A stretch of 64,000 nt of DNA, taken from contig NZ_FRAC01000025.1 of assembly GCF_900142215.1 (NCBI RefSeq), forward strand, positions 34,092-98,091. Direction: 5' to 3'. Below, one piece after another: positions 29,009-37,117 of the stretch; the first letter of the stretch is position 1, and each line of letters opens with the position of its first letter. Position numbers and translations under genes: made by a program. The stretch comes from Anaerocolumna jejuensis DSM 15929. Lineage in GTDB: Bacteria > Bacillota > Clostridia > Lachnospirales > Lachnospiraceae. Under the pieces are notes generated by a model. That model searched no databases, had not been told where the DNA came from, and was given only the letters and a program-made list of their open reading frames with translations.

Positions 29009-29208
29009 GTTTGGCTTACATTTAAAAATTTTCCATTGAAGGGTTCTTAATGACACTTAACTGGCAGCAGTTGTCCCTAGCAGAAAGGATACCATTGTTT
29101 GAGCGTATTTCAGCGAGTTTGGTATCCTTTCTGCTGCCAGGGACAACCGCTGCCGGTTTAGTGGAATTTAGAACCCTGAACAGGAAAATTCTTAAATGTA
29201 AGCCAAAC
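29009..29208. repeat. Long palindromic intergenic element, copy A
   Basis: A 200-bp near-perfect inverted repeat with arms of about 85 bases. Arm 1 starts GTTTGGCTTACATTT and arm 2 ends with its complement. Unpaired islands are ATGACACTTAA (29050-29060) opposite TTTAGTGGAAT (29157-29167), and CTAG (29077-29080) opposite CTGCCAG (29134-29140). The loop carries TGTTTGAGC (29096-29104) and CAGCGAGTTTGG (29111-29122). The same islands recur in copies B and C with different but still paired stems. It sits between the stop of the minus-strand gene ending at 29228 and the glyS T-box promoter. Function and family are unknown. Confidence 0.9.
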
Positions 29209-29227
29209 TCATCGGAAGCTTACATAA

Positions 29228-30070
29228 TTATCCTTCATGCGTTTGCCGTGTGTTTTTTTCCCTGATGCAATCCTCCGGATTTAGCTTTATCAATTCCCAT
29301 TCTCCTGTTTTTCCCTTCCGGTACTGGGCAATTTCGATATCCGTGCCATTGGCCAGCTGATAAAACACAATGATATAATCCATTCCGTCCTTCCCCCGGA
29401 AGGAAATATTCTTTATATACCCCTCCTGCCTGAAAGGGTACATTTCTTCTATCATATCGCACCAGTCTCCGTACCGGATCGGAACAGACATTTCGGCATC
29501 ATAGGCCCAGCCGTGATAAGGTGCACACAAATAATTTTCTCCATGGAATTCCAGGTTGGAAATCCTGTATTCTCCATTTTCCTTCAGCAAATCCACAAAC
29601 CCGTAATAATAGACAAAGCTTCCCTGATTTCTTTCGGTGCCCTCTATGGTTTCCAGTTCTACGAAATAGCGCAGGATATTATCGGGGTTTTCATACAAGG
29701 GTACATTGTGATATTTCAACAGGCTGATATGCAGAATGTTTTCAAATTTCCTTAAGTACTGCTCATAGGTCAGCTGTTCCTGATAGGCTTTGGTCAGAAA
29801 ATTGTAGGCTATGGGATAGGGCGCCCTGCCATTCCCAAGGGTTCCGCAGCCTGCCCCTTTTCCCTCTACAGGATTGGCTGCTTCCCGCAATATACTGAAA
29901 TAATTAAGTATCGTCTCCTCCGGTGTGGAAAAAAGCCAGGAGGGCAATTTAATTTCCGAAGCATTATCAAACATGTAAGTCTCAAAAAAATTCCAGTCAA
30001 AACGGGTATTTAAAGCCGGCAGTTTTGATGGTCTGAAGTAGGTTTCTGTATCAACAATTATTTCATCCAA
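29228..30070 (-). CDS. Conserved-looking cytoplasmic protein, function unknown
   Basis: A 280-residue protein I do not recognise. It has no signal peptide or membrane segment and is rich in aromatic residues, with runs such as GKGAGCGTLGNGRAPYPIAY and FHGENYLCAPYHGWAYDAEM. A TAG lies four codons upstream of the TTG at 30070, and AGAGG stands five bases before that TTG, so a TTG start is likely. It is a lone gene, divergent from the SDR gene and followed by palindromic element A. Confidence 0.65.
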   Translation of the reverse strand: MDEIIVDTETYFRPSKLPALNTRFDWNFFETYMFDNASEIKLPSWLFSTPEETILNYFSILREAANPVEGKGAGCGTLGNGRAPYPIAYNFLTKAYQEQLTYEQYLRKFENILHISLLKYHNVPLYENPDNILRYFVELETIEGTERNQGSFVYYYGFVDLLKENGEYRISNLEFHGENYLCAPYHGWAYDAEMSVPIRYGDWCDMIEEMYPFRQEGYIKNISFRGKDGMDYIIVFYQLANGTDIEIAQYRKGKTGEWELIKLNPEDCIREKNTRQTHEG

Positions 30071-30206
30071 TTTAACCTCTGTCTAATAAACTCTCTTACT
30101 AAAGCATATGTCAGGTCAGGAGCCTTAAGACTTCCATAAAATTTGCATTCCTTGCTTTTTTCCGATATAATGAGAAAAGATTTTAAGAAATCTAAGGAGA
30201 GGTTTT

Positions 30207-30938
30207 ATGAATTCCAAAACTGTATTAATAACCGGTGCTTCGAAGGGTATCGGAAAAGCCATCGCACTGCGTTTTGCCAGGGAGGGCTTTCGTATTGCCA
30301 TTACCTGCAAAAGCAGTAAAAGCGAACTTCTTCGTACAAAGGCTGAGATTGAGAGCATGGGCTCACCTTGTCTTGCCTATGTGGGAGACATGGGAAGCTA
30401 TCCTGCTGTAGCAGAGCTCTTTCAATTAATTAATAAAACTCTTGGACAGGTTCATGTTCTGGTCAACAATGCCGGCATTTCCCACATAGGATTGTTTACT
30501 GAAACGGATATCAATACCTGGAATACTATTATAAATTCCAATCTTACCTCCGTTTACAACTGCTGCAGTCAGGCTGTACCGGATATGGTAAGATCAAAGG
30601 AAGGTAAAATTATCAATATTTCCTCCGTATGGGGCATCTGCGGTGCTTCCTGCGAGGTGGCCTACTCTGCTTCCAAGGGCGGAATGAATGCCTTTACAAA
30701 GGCTCTGGCCAAGGAGCTTGCCCCAAGCAAAATACAGGTTAATGCCATTGCCTGCGGCGCCATTGATACTTCCATGAATTCCTTCTTATCCAGGGCAGAC
30801 AGAGAATCCCTGACAGAGGAGATTCCTGCCAACCGCCTGGGAAAGACCGAGGAAGTAGCTGAATTTGTATGGCAGCTGGCCAGCGGCAATGATTATCTGA
30901 ACGGACAGGTTATTCCACTGGATGGGGCATGGGTCTAA
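30207..30938 (+). CDS. SDR family oxidoreductase, FabG/YmfI-like
   Basis: A 243-residue NAD(P)-dependent short-chain reductase: cofactor motif TGASKGIG (9-16), NNAG (87-90), catalytic serine at about 139-140, and YSASK with Y153 and K157. The sequence fits 3-oxoacyl-ACP reductase (FabG). It also fits the closely related 5-aminopentanone-EF-P reductase group (YmfI), and no fatty-acid synthesis gene is adjacent, so the substrate is open. AAGGAGAGG precedes ATG 30207. The gene is convergent with the GNAT gene, 23 bp apart. Confidence 0.88.
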   Translation: MNSKTVLITGASKGIGKAIALRFAREGFRIAITCKSSKSELLRTKAEIESMGSPCLAYVGDMGSYPAVAELFQLINKTLGQVHVLVNNAGISHIGLFTETDINTWNTIINSNLTSVYNCCSQAVPDMVRSKEGKIINISSVWGICGASCEVAYSASKGGMNAFTKALAKELAPSKIQVNAIACGAIDTSMNSFLSRADRESLTEEIPANRLGKTEEVAEFVWQLASGNDYLNGQVIPLDGAWV

Positions 30939-30961
30939 GGGGCCGTCAGGGCCTCTTCCTG

Positions 30962-31489
30962 CTATGCTTTCAATATGTATTCCTTTGCCTCAAAATGCTT
31001 TGTTCCATCCATGCTGTCATACTCCCTGTCACCTATGTAACGAAAGCCCACTTTCTCCATTACTTTACCGGAATTCGGATTATCTTTTGCATGATAGGCA
31101 TAAAGGTATTTCTGTTTCAGCTCCTGAACGGCGAACTCCACTATCCTGGCTGCTGCCTCTGAGGTGTAGCCCTGATGCCAGCACTCCTTCATAATATTAT
31201 AGCCCAGGTCATACATCCCTCTGATTTCCTTGTAATAGATTCCTCCGCTTCCAATTAATTTATGGTCGGACTTTCTTACAAATCCCCACTCATAAATGCC
31301 TTCTGCTTCTATGTTCTTTTCTGCCCCTATGAGCCATTCCCTGGTGACATCTGCATTGGCATGAGTGCTCCAGCTCATAAATCTGGCTACCTCCGGATTG
31401 CTTCCCCAATTGGTATATATCTCCTCTGCATCCTCTGCTCTTAAGGGCCGCAGGATAAGCCTCTGTGTTTCCAAAACCGGTGTTTTCAT
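30962..31489 (-). CDS. GNAT family N-acetyltransferase (RimJ/RimL type)
   Basis: A 175-residue acyl-CoA dependent acetyltransferase beginning with the typical ETQRLILRPLRAEDAEEIY. The acetyl-CoA loop region is near WHQGYTSEAAARIV, and the NPNSGKVMEKVGFRYIG motif marks the C-terminal part. The ribosome site AAGGAG is embedded in the end of the upstream methyltransferase gene (4 bp apart), so the two are translationally coupled. Substrate unknown; ribosomal-protein or small-molecule acetylation is possible. Confidence 0.88.
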   Translation of the reverse strand: MKTPVLETQRLILRPLRAEDAEEIYTNWGSNPEVARFMSWSTHANADVTREWLIGAEKNIEAEGIYEWGFVRKSDHKLIGSGGIYYKEIRGMYDLGYNIMKECWHQGYTSEAAARIVEFAVQELKQKYLYAYHAKDNPNSGKVMEKVGFRYIGDREYDSMDGTKHFEAKEYILKA

Positions 31490-31493
31490 TCCG

Positions 31494-32291
31494 TCACTCC
31501 TTTTTTAATATATCCAGACTATGATTTGTCGCTCCTATTAAATCCTGTCTTTCGCAAACACTCAGGTGATATCTTATGAATTCCTTATATACTTCCTCAT
31601 CCATGCCATCTATGATATCTCTCATATAATTTGCCGCTCCGTCTGATGCAACCAGATTGATTCTCGTTACGCCCATCCCTTCGGTAAGGCTTATGATATC
31701 CTCCGTTCTAACAAGCTCAAACAAATCCTCCGGTTTGGAGATACAGTGAAAATCCTCTGTCAGCATATTCTTTTGCATACATTCCCCCAGTTTGTTTTCC
31801 CCAAAGCAATATTGCAGTATGGTGGCATCATTCATGCAGTATGCTGCCAGGATATGGCCCCCCGGCTTCGTTACCCGGATAGCTTCCTTTAATGCCCTCC
31901 TCTTGTCTTCTTCCGTGTAAAGGTGATACATCGGCCCAAGGATAAGCGTCATGTCAAAGGTTTCATCCCCATAGGCTGATAGGTCCAAAGCATTTCCCTG
32001 CCTGGCCGTAATATTGTAATCAGCCGTAATCTTTGACTTTAAAATAGTAAGGTTATGCTCTACCAGCTCAACGGAATCCACTGCATATCCTTCCTGTGCC
32101 AAAGCAATGGAATAGCGTCCTGTTCCTGCCCCCACTTCCAGTATCCTGCAATTTTCCCTGCCGCTTTCCGGTAAGAACTTATGAATATAGGTCATGGTCG
32201 TTATATATTCTACCTGCCCATACCTTCTGAGAAGCCTGCCCTCCTCGTCATAGTTATTGTAATACTCTTCCACATAATTCACTGTATCCAT
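31494..32291 (-). CDS. Class I SAM-dependent methyltransferase
   Basis: A 265-residue methyltransferase with the SAM-binding motif ILEVGAGTGRYSIALA (about 46-61), DSVELVEHN for the ribose contact, and NALDLSAYGDETFDMTLILG for the later motifs. The C-terminus ends LDILKKE. It is related to small-molecule methyltransferases; no substrate can be assigned. GAGAGGAG precedes ATG 32291. It heads a two-gene unit with the GNAT gene. Confidence 0.88.
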   Translation of the reverse strand: MDTVNYVEEYYNNYDEEGRLLRRYGQVEYITTMTYIHKFLPESGRENCRILEVGAGTGRYSIALAQEGYAVDSVELVEHNLTILKSKITADYNITARQGNALDLSAYGDETFDMTLILGPMYHLYTEEDKRRALKEAIRVTKPGGHILAAYCMNDATILQYCFGENKLGECMQKNMLTEDFHCISKPEDLFELVRTEDIISLTEGMGVTRINLVASDGAANYMRDIIDGMDEEVYKEFIRYHLSVCERQDLIGATNHSLDILKKE

Positions 32292-32394
32292 ATGCTCCTC
32301 TCCCTTCTTGCAGAACTATATCATCTCCAGCCTCCGGACTTAATAAATTCTTCTCCTGGTGCTATCTTAGATGAATTACTATAAAATCAGAAAA

Positions 32395-32430
32395 AACCGG
32401 TGCCTGTATAATCAAATACAAACACCGGTT
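32395..32430 (-). terminator. Terminator of the small peptide gene
   Basis: On the minus strand ACCGGTG and GTAT elements pair with ATAC and CACCGGT around a short A/T loop, followed by six T residues. It begins 41 bases after the stop of the 43-codon gene. Confidence 0.85.
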
Positions 32431-32470
32431 TATAAATATAGGAATAGTCCTGCCTGAAATAAAATTTCTT

Positions 32471-32602
32471 TTAATGGCCTGGTCCGGTATCCGTATGTGA
32501 TATTTCTGGATTTGATGGTGCAAAAAAGTATCCGGCGTTATACTGATAACTCCAGCTCATGGCAGCTGCTGATTCCATTGCTTTTAACAATACTTTTTCC
32601 AT
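32471..32602 (-). CDS. Stand-alone small peptide gene, 43 residues, function unknown
   Basis: The predicted peptide starts MEKVLLKAMESAAAMSWSYQ, continues YNAGYFFAPSNPE and ends SHTDTGPGH. It has an amphipathic N-terminal half, an aromatic centre, no cysteine and no signal-peptide charge pattern. AGAGGCGAG lies just before ATG 32602. An exact-consensus promoter is 108 bp upstream and a strong terminator follows, so the unit is monocistronic. The layout (helical leader, aromatic core, NPE-type tail) faintly recalls autoinducer precursors, but there is no AgrB, processing enzyme or cysteine. A dual sRNA/peptide role is also possible. Confidence 0.6.
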   Translation of the reverse strand: MEKVLLKAMESAAAMSWSYQYNAGYFFAPSNPEISHTDTGPGH

Positions 32603-32709
32603 TTCTCGCCTCTTTCCGGCATTAAGCCCGGCTATTAATAAAATACCGGCTTCATACCCGATTATATCTTACATACATCCTGGAAGGTCATTATTGGTTG
32701 TTTTTAGCT

Positions 32710-32737
32710 ATTATAAACGTATTTAGAAAAATGTCAA
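32710..32737 (-). promoter_or_regulatory. Consensus promoter of the small peptide gene
   Basis: TTGACA (32732-32737), 16-bp spacer, TATAAT (32710-32715) on the minus strand. It overlaps the region just downstream of lysS and reads only into the small peptide gene, leaving a leader of about 100 bases that contains GCCGG/CCGGC repeats able to fold. Confidence 0.8.
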
Positions 32738-32752
32738 ACCTTTTTTTATTTA

Positions 32753-34222
32753 TTATTCTTCTTCCAATGGCCTCATAAGGGGAAAGAGCACCAAATCCTT
32801 TAAATTTTCTTCTCCCGTTAATACCTGCAATATCCGGTCAATGCCCATGCCCCAGCCGGATATCGGAGGCATACCGTATTCCATGGCTGTAATGTAATCC
32901 TTATCCATTAACATTGCTTCTTCATCCCCACTGCCATGGCTGGCAGCCTGCACCAGAAGCCTGTTATACTGCTCTATGGGATCTACCAGTTCCGAATACC
33001 CGTTAATGACCTCCGCTCCGTTGATGATTAGCTGAAAACGGTCGGTAATGCCCCTGTTATCATCCTTTGCTCTCGCCAGCGGAGAAAGGGCGATGGGATG
33101 CTCTGTCAGGAATACCGGGCCCGTAAGCTTGGGTCTGCTGACCTTCTTATAGAGCTGGTCGATCAGATTTCCCCTGCCCAGCTTCCGGAGGTCCTCCGAC
33201 GTTTCAAGCTTTATATCCCTTCTAATAATCTCTGCCAGAAGCTCTTCTGCCGTAGAAAAGCTTTCGATGTCTATTCCGCAGTCCTTTTCAATCAGGTCTC
33301 TGAAAGTCACCACCGGCCATTCTCCCTCAAAATGCAGGGTACGTCCTCCTGCCTCAATGGTCCTGCTCCCAAAGACCGTCTCCACTGCCTGTGCCAGAAG
33401 TCTTTGGGTAAATTTCATATTGTCCTTATAATTGGCATAGGCAAGGTAGCATTCCAGCATTGTAAAATCCTGCAGATGGGTAGCATCAATGCCTTCATTC
33501 CGAAAACATCTGGCAAATTCAAATACCTTTGTAAAGCCTCCTACTACCGCCCGCTTTAAATAGGTCTCCGGCGCAATGCGAAGGTAGACCTCCATATCCA
33601 GGGCATTGTGATGGGAAATAAAGGGCTTTGCCAAAGCACCGGAGGGCTTATTGATGAGCACCGGTGTTTCTATCTCCGCATAGCCCTCCTCCTCCAAAAA
33701 TCTTCTGGCTGCCTTAATGAAATTACTCTTTAGCAGAAATCTTTTCCTGGTATTCTCATTCATTATCAGGTCCAGATATCTTCTCCGGTAGCAGCTGTCC
33801 TTATCAATCAGCCCATGAAATTTCTCCGGCAGCGGCTTAAGGGCCTTGCCTAAAAATGTAAGATTCTCCGCCCTTACCGTCTTTTCTCCGGCCTGGGTCG
33901 TAAAGGTTTCCCCCTGCACACCGATGAAATCACCGATATCCACCTGCTTTTTCAGAAATTCATAGGCAGCTTCCCCTAGGATATCCTTCTTAAATGCAAT
34001 CTGTATTCTTCCGGTTATATCCCCTATTGCTCCGAAGGTAAGCTTCCCCATCCTTCTGACGGACAGAACTCTTCCCGCAACACGGACGTCCGTCACCCCG
34101 TCAGGAAGAGCTGCCGCTTCCTTTGGGGTATGACTGGTTTCGTATCTTTCCGGATAGGGATTTGTCAGCTCCCTTATTTGATTTAACTTTTCTCTTCTTA
34201 TACTTTCCTGCTCTGTCAGCAT
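32753..34222 (-). CDS. lysS: Lysyl-tRNA synthetase, class II
   Basis: Charges tRNA-Lys. The 489-residue enzyme has an N-terminal OB-fold anticodon-binding domain (VRVAGRVLSVRRMGKLTFG at about 46-64), and class II core motifs FRNEGIDATHLQDFTMLE (motif 2) and GWGMGIDRILQVLTG (motif 3). The residues APETYLKR and NGYSELVDPIEQ mark the lysine site. It is slightly shorter than E. coli LysS. AGAGG precedes ATG 34222. It is preceded by a lysine T-box. Confidence 0.96.
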   Translation of the reverse strand: MLTEQESIRREKLNQIRELTNPYPERYETSHTPKEAAALPDGVTDVRVAGRVLSVRRMGKLTFGAIGDITGRIQIAFKKDILGEAAYEFLKKQVDIGDFIGVQGETFTTQAGEKTVRAENLTFLGKALKPLPEKFHGLIDKDSCYRRRYLDLIMNENTRKRFLLKSNFIKAARRFLEEEGYAEIETPVLINKPSGALAKPFISHHNALDMEVYLRIAPETYLKRAVVGGFTKVFEFARCFRNEGIDATHLQDFTMLECYLAYANYKDNMKFTQRLLAQAVETVFGSRTIEAGGRTLHFEGEWPVVTFRDLIEKDCGIDIESFSTAEELLAEIIRRDIKLETSEDLRKLGRGNLIDQLYKKVSRPKLTGPVFLTEHPIALSPLARAKDDNRGITDRFQLIINGAEVINGYSELVDPIEQYNRLLVQAASHGSGDEEAMLMDKDYITAMEYGMPPISGWGMGIDRILQVLTGEENLKDLVLFPLMRPLEEE

Positions 34223-34413
34223 TTGATTTTCCTCTCTTTCCTTTAAGCTGTACTATTGATTGCACTGCAAGCCCCCACTGTCAGCACATTGTCTGCAGGA
34301 GCTGCACTGTTGCAATTAATCTGCTACAATAAATCTTTTCCCAGTAATTTTACCGGCAATACCGTTTCCGCTTTCTGAAAGCTTCACCATTGTTTACCTT
34401 CTCTGTATTTTTC

Positions 34414-34722
34414 CAATAAAAAAAGCCCCCTTCCTTGATTTTTCAAGGACGAGAGCTGTCGCTTCGTGTTACCACCCTGTTTCACCCCTATTTCACAATA
34501 AGGACCTCTGCAAGTACGGACGGCAGGCCATCTCAGGCTGCTGTTGATACTCTGGCGCTGTAATGGGCGCTCCCATCGCAGCCTCAGGGAAAATTCCCGT
34601 CGGTACGCGGCTCCAAGTCTTTTTTCCATTGCGGCTTTTGCACCTCTTCTCAGCTGCCAGAGGCTCTCTGTAGCATCCACCGTAATGTACTCTTCTCTTC
34701 ATTGCCTTTATATTTTTTAATT
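34414..34722 (-). ncRNA. Lysine T-box riboswitch of lysS
   Basis: On the minus strand: Stem I AGTA motif, upper helix CATT-A-CGG with CCG-C-AATG, specifier AAA (34621-34623) after GAA and before a purine, lower helix AAG with CTT. The T-box core is GGGTGGTAACACGAAG (near 34463-34479), and the terminator is CCTTGAAAAATCAAGG extended by G-U pairs to AGC...GCT plus seven T residues (34416-34458). AAA decodes lysine. Confidence 0.93.
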
Positions 34723-34728
34723 TCCCAA

Positions 34729-34757
34729 ATGGTAGCATAGATTGAAAGACCTGTCAA
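34729..34757 (-). promoter_or_regulatory. Promoter of the lysS T-box transcript
   Basis: TTGACA (34752-34757), 17-bp spacer, TACCAT (34729-34734) on the minus strand. Confidence 0.65.
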
Positions 34758-34779
34758 TACATAGTTTTTTAACTTTCTC

Positions 34780-35304
34780 CTACCTGTCCGCCACACTGAT
34801 GGCCTCAATGGCAACACTTCCGCCCTTTACCACCTCAATACGGTTGGGAAAGGAATTCTGCAAAAGCTTTATGATGGAATTGTTCTTGCTCTCTGTCTGG
34901 ACGCATTCCAAAAGCAGGCTATTCCTGTCACAATCGATTACAGCTATGCCGTAGACCTCGGAAATCCGAAAGACCTCTTCCTTCTCTCCGGCATTCAGGC
35001 TGTTTATCCTGACAAACAGTATTTCCTTCATGTGGATGGGAATATCGGTAAAATCCACTACCTTGATTACCTCCACACAGCGGTTCAGCTGCTTTTTTAT
35101 CTGTTCAAAGGTGCTCTCGTCACTGGTAACGCTGATGGTCATGCGGGAGATGGTCTCATCCTCTGTTTCCCCAACGGTAAGACTGTCCATGTTATAGGAT
35201 TTTCCTGAAAAGAGGCCCGATATCTTAGCCAGTACACCTATCTCATTTTCCACATAAAGGGAAATCCATCTTTTCTTGATTATATTTTCAATTGCTTTTC
35301 CCAT
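34780..35304 (-). CDS. ilvN: Acetolactate synthase small (regulatory) subunit
   Basis: The 174-residue regulatory subunit of acetohydroxyacid synthase, which mediates valine feedback on the catalytic subunit. An N-terminal ACT domain (WISLYVENEIGVLAKISGLF, YNMDSLTVGETED) is followed by the C-terminal ALS_ss domain (about 85-170). AAGGA lies before ATG 35304, and it follows ilvB by 24 bp in the valine T-box operon. No ilvC follows; the next unit is the lysS T-box. Confidence 0.94.
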   Translation of the reverse strand: MGKAIENIIKKRWISLYVENEIGVLAKISGLFSGKSYNMDSLTVGETEDETISRMTISVTSDESTFEQIKKQLNRCVEVIKVVDFTDIPIHMKEILFVRINSLNAGEKEEVFRISEVYGIAVIDCDRNSLLLECVQTESKNNSIIKLLQNSFPNRIEVVKGGSVAIEAISVADR

Positions 35305-35328
35305 ATCTGCTTCCTTTCTGCATTCATG

Positions 35329-37050
35329 TTAATCCATTATCATCTCGTTAAGAGGTTTTCCGCCGGGTACGATTGGATATACATTGGCTTCCGGCTCTAT
35401 GATAAATTCGATCAGGGTAGGGGTGTCCTTGCTCTTTATGGCAGCTTCCAGGGCCTTCCCGATCTCTTCTGTCCTTTCAACCCGGATTCCCACCGCATCG
35501 TAGCTTTCTGCCAGCTTTACAAAGTCGGGCGTATATTTCGGACAGCATTTTTCGGGATTCTTGCAATCCCTCATGCAGCTCCTTCTGGAACGGAGGCAGG
35601 TGTAGGAATAGCGTCCTCCATAGAACATTTCCTGCCACTGGCGTACATTTCCCAGGTAAGAATTATTAAAAACGCAGAGTATGAGAGGAAGCTCCAGAGC
35701 TACTGCCGTTGCCATCTCCTGAATGTTCATCTGCATACCGCCGTCACCGGATATGCAAAGTACGGGAGTATCCGGGTTTCCAAGCTTTGCTCCTATGGCT
35801 GCCGGAAGACCGTAGCCCATAGTGCCAAGGCCCCCTGAAGTAAGAAGCTTCCTGTCATGGTCCAATTCCACATACTGGGTGGCCCACATCTGATTCTGTC
35901 CTACATCCGTTACTACGATAAGCTCTTTGAATTTTTTATTGATTTCATTGATAATAATTTCCGGAGTCATACCCTCATATTTTTTCATTTCAAGAGGGTG
36001 CTCCTTCTTCCAGCTCATGATTTCACCGGTCCACCCGGATATGGGAAGGGGCTTTGCCTCCTCCAGTATTTTCAGGATAGCTGTTTTGGCATCCGCTACA
36101 ATGGGAATATCCACCTGGATATTTCTTGAGATGGACGCGGCATCTATGTCAATGTGAATAATAGCTGCCAGCTTGGCAAATTCCGTTATCTTGCCGGTTA
36201 TACGGTCGTTGAATCTGGTACCGATGGAAAAGAGTACATCACATTCACTGATGGCACGGTTGGCAGCATAATTCCCATGAATTCCGATATTCCCTACATA
36301 GAGGGGATGGTTCGTAGGAATGGCTCCCTTTCCCATTATCGTGGTAATAACAGGCATACCCGTAAGCTCTGCCAGCCGGGTAAGCTCCTTGCCGGCACCG
36401 GATATGTTGACACCTCCTCCTACCAGAAGCACGGGTCTTTTTGCCTGGCTTAAGATACTCATTGCCCTCCTGACCTGGCCTACATGCACTCCCGTACTGG
36501 GCTTGTAACCCCGGATGGATACCTCCGCCGGATAATCATCACTTCCCATGGCCTGCTGGATATCCTTGGGCAGATCTACCACTACAGGGCCCGGCTTCCC
36601 GGATTTCGCAATAAAGAAGGCTTCCTTTATAATTCTGGCAAGATCCTTTCTGTCCCTTACCGTTATGGCATGCTTGCAGATATTTCTGGTAATTCCCACG
36701 ATATCCACCTCCTGAAAGGCATCATTTCCAATAAGATGGGTCGGCACCTGCCCGGTAAAGCAAACCAGCGGGACGCTGTCATAATTGGCTGTGGCAATGC
36801 CTGTAACCAGGTTAGTGGCACCGGGACCGCTGGTAACCAGACAGACTCCCACCTTTCCTGTGGAGCGGGCATAACCATCTGCCGCATGTATCAGACCCTG
36901 TTCATGTCTTGGCAGGATTACTTCGATGCCCTCAGTGTCATAGAGGGCATCAAACAAATCAATTACCTGTCCTCCCGGATAGGCAAAGAGCGTATCCACA
37001 CCTTCTTCCTTTAATGCCTTTACAAAAAGCTCTGTTCCTCTTATTTCCAT
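35329..37050 (-). CDS. ilvB: Acetolactate synthase large (catalytic) subunit
   Basis: A thiamine-diphosphate enzyme that condenses pyruvate with pyruvate or 2-oxobutyrate in valine, leucine and isoleucine synthesis. The 573 residues include the catalytic glutamate in PRHEQGLIHAADGYAR, the FAD-binding middle domain, and the ThDP/Mg motif GDGGMQMNIQEMATAV...FNNSYLGN. An insertion CLRSRRSCMRDCKNPEKCCP (about 480-500) is cysteine-rich and unusual for IlvB. ATG 37050 has AAGGAGG six bases upstream; the frame is open 11 codons further. Confidence 0.95.
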   Translation of the reverse strand: MEIRGTELFVKALKEEGVDTLFAYPGGQVIDLFDALYDTEGIEVILPRHEQGLIHAADGYARSTGKVGVCLVTSGPGATNLVTGIATANYDSVPLVCFTGQVPTHLIGNDAFQEVDIVGITRNICKHAITVRDRKDLARIIKEAFFIAKSGKPGPVVVDLPKDIQQAMGSDDYPAEVSIRGYKPSTGVHVGQVRRAMSILSQAKRPVLLVGGGVNISGAGKELTRLAELTGMPVITTIMGKGAIPTNHPLYVGNIGIHGNYAANRAISECDVLFSIGTRFNDRITGKITEFAKLAAIIHIDIDAASISRNIQVDIPIVADAKTAILKILEEAKPLPISGWTGEIMSWKKEHPLEMKKYEGMTPEIIINEINKKFKELIVVTDVGQNQMWATQYVELDHDRKLLTSGGLGTMGYGLPAAIGAKLGNPDTPVLCISGDGGMQMNIQEMATAVALELPLILCVFNNSYLGNVRQWQEMFYGGRYSYTCLRSRRSCMRDCKNPEKCCPKYTPDFVKLAESYDAVGIRVERTEEIGKALEAAIKSKDTPTLIEFIIEPEANVYPIVPGGKPLNEMIMD

Positions 37051-37117
37051 GGTCTTCCTCCTTCTTAACTGCATGGGACACATTCCCTGTCCATTTAAAC
37101 CTCTTGCAAAATGGGTG

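Noticed and set aside
29009..29208. Simple MITE with terminal inverted repeats
   Set aside because: Outer arms are not conserved among the three copies and no clear flanking target-site duplication is seen, so a standard MITE does not fit, though a mobile origin is not excluded.
32471..32602. AgrD-type cyclic autoinducer precursor
   Set aside because: No cysteine at the ring position and no AgrB or histidine kinase gene nearby; only a loose resemblance of layout.
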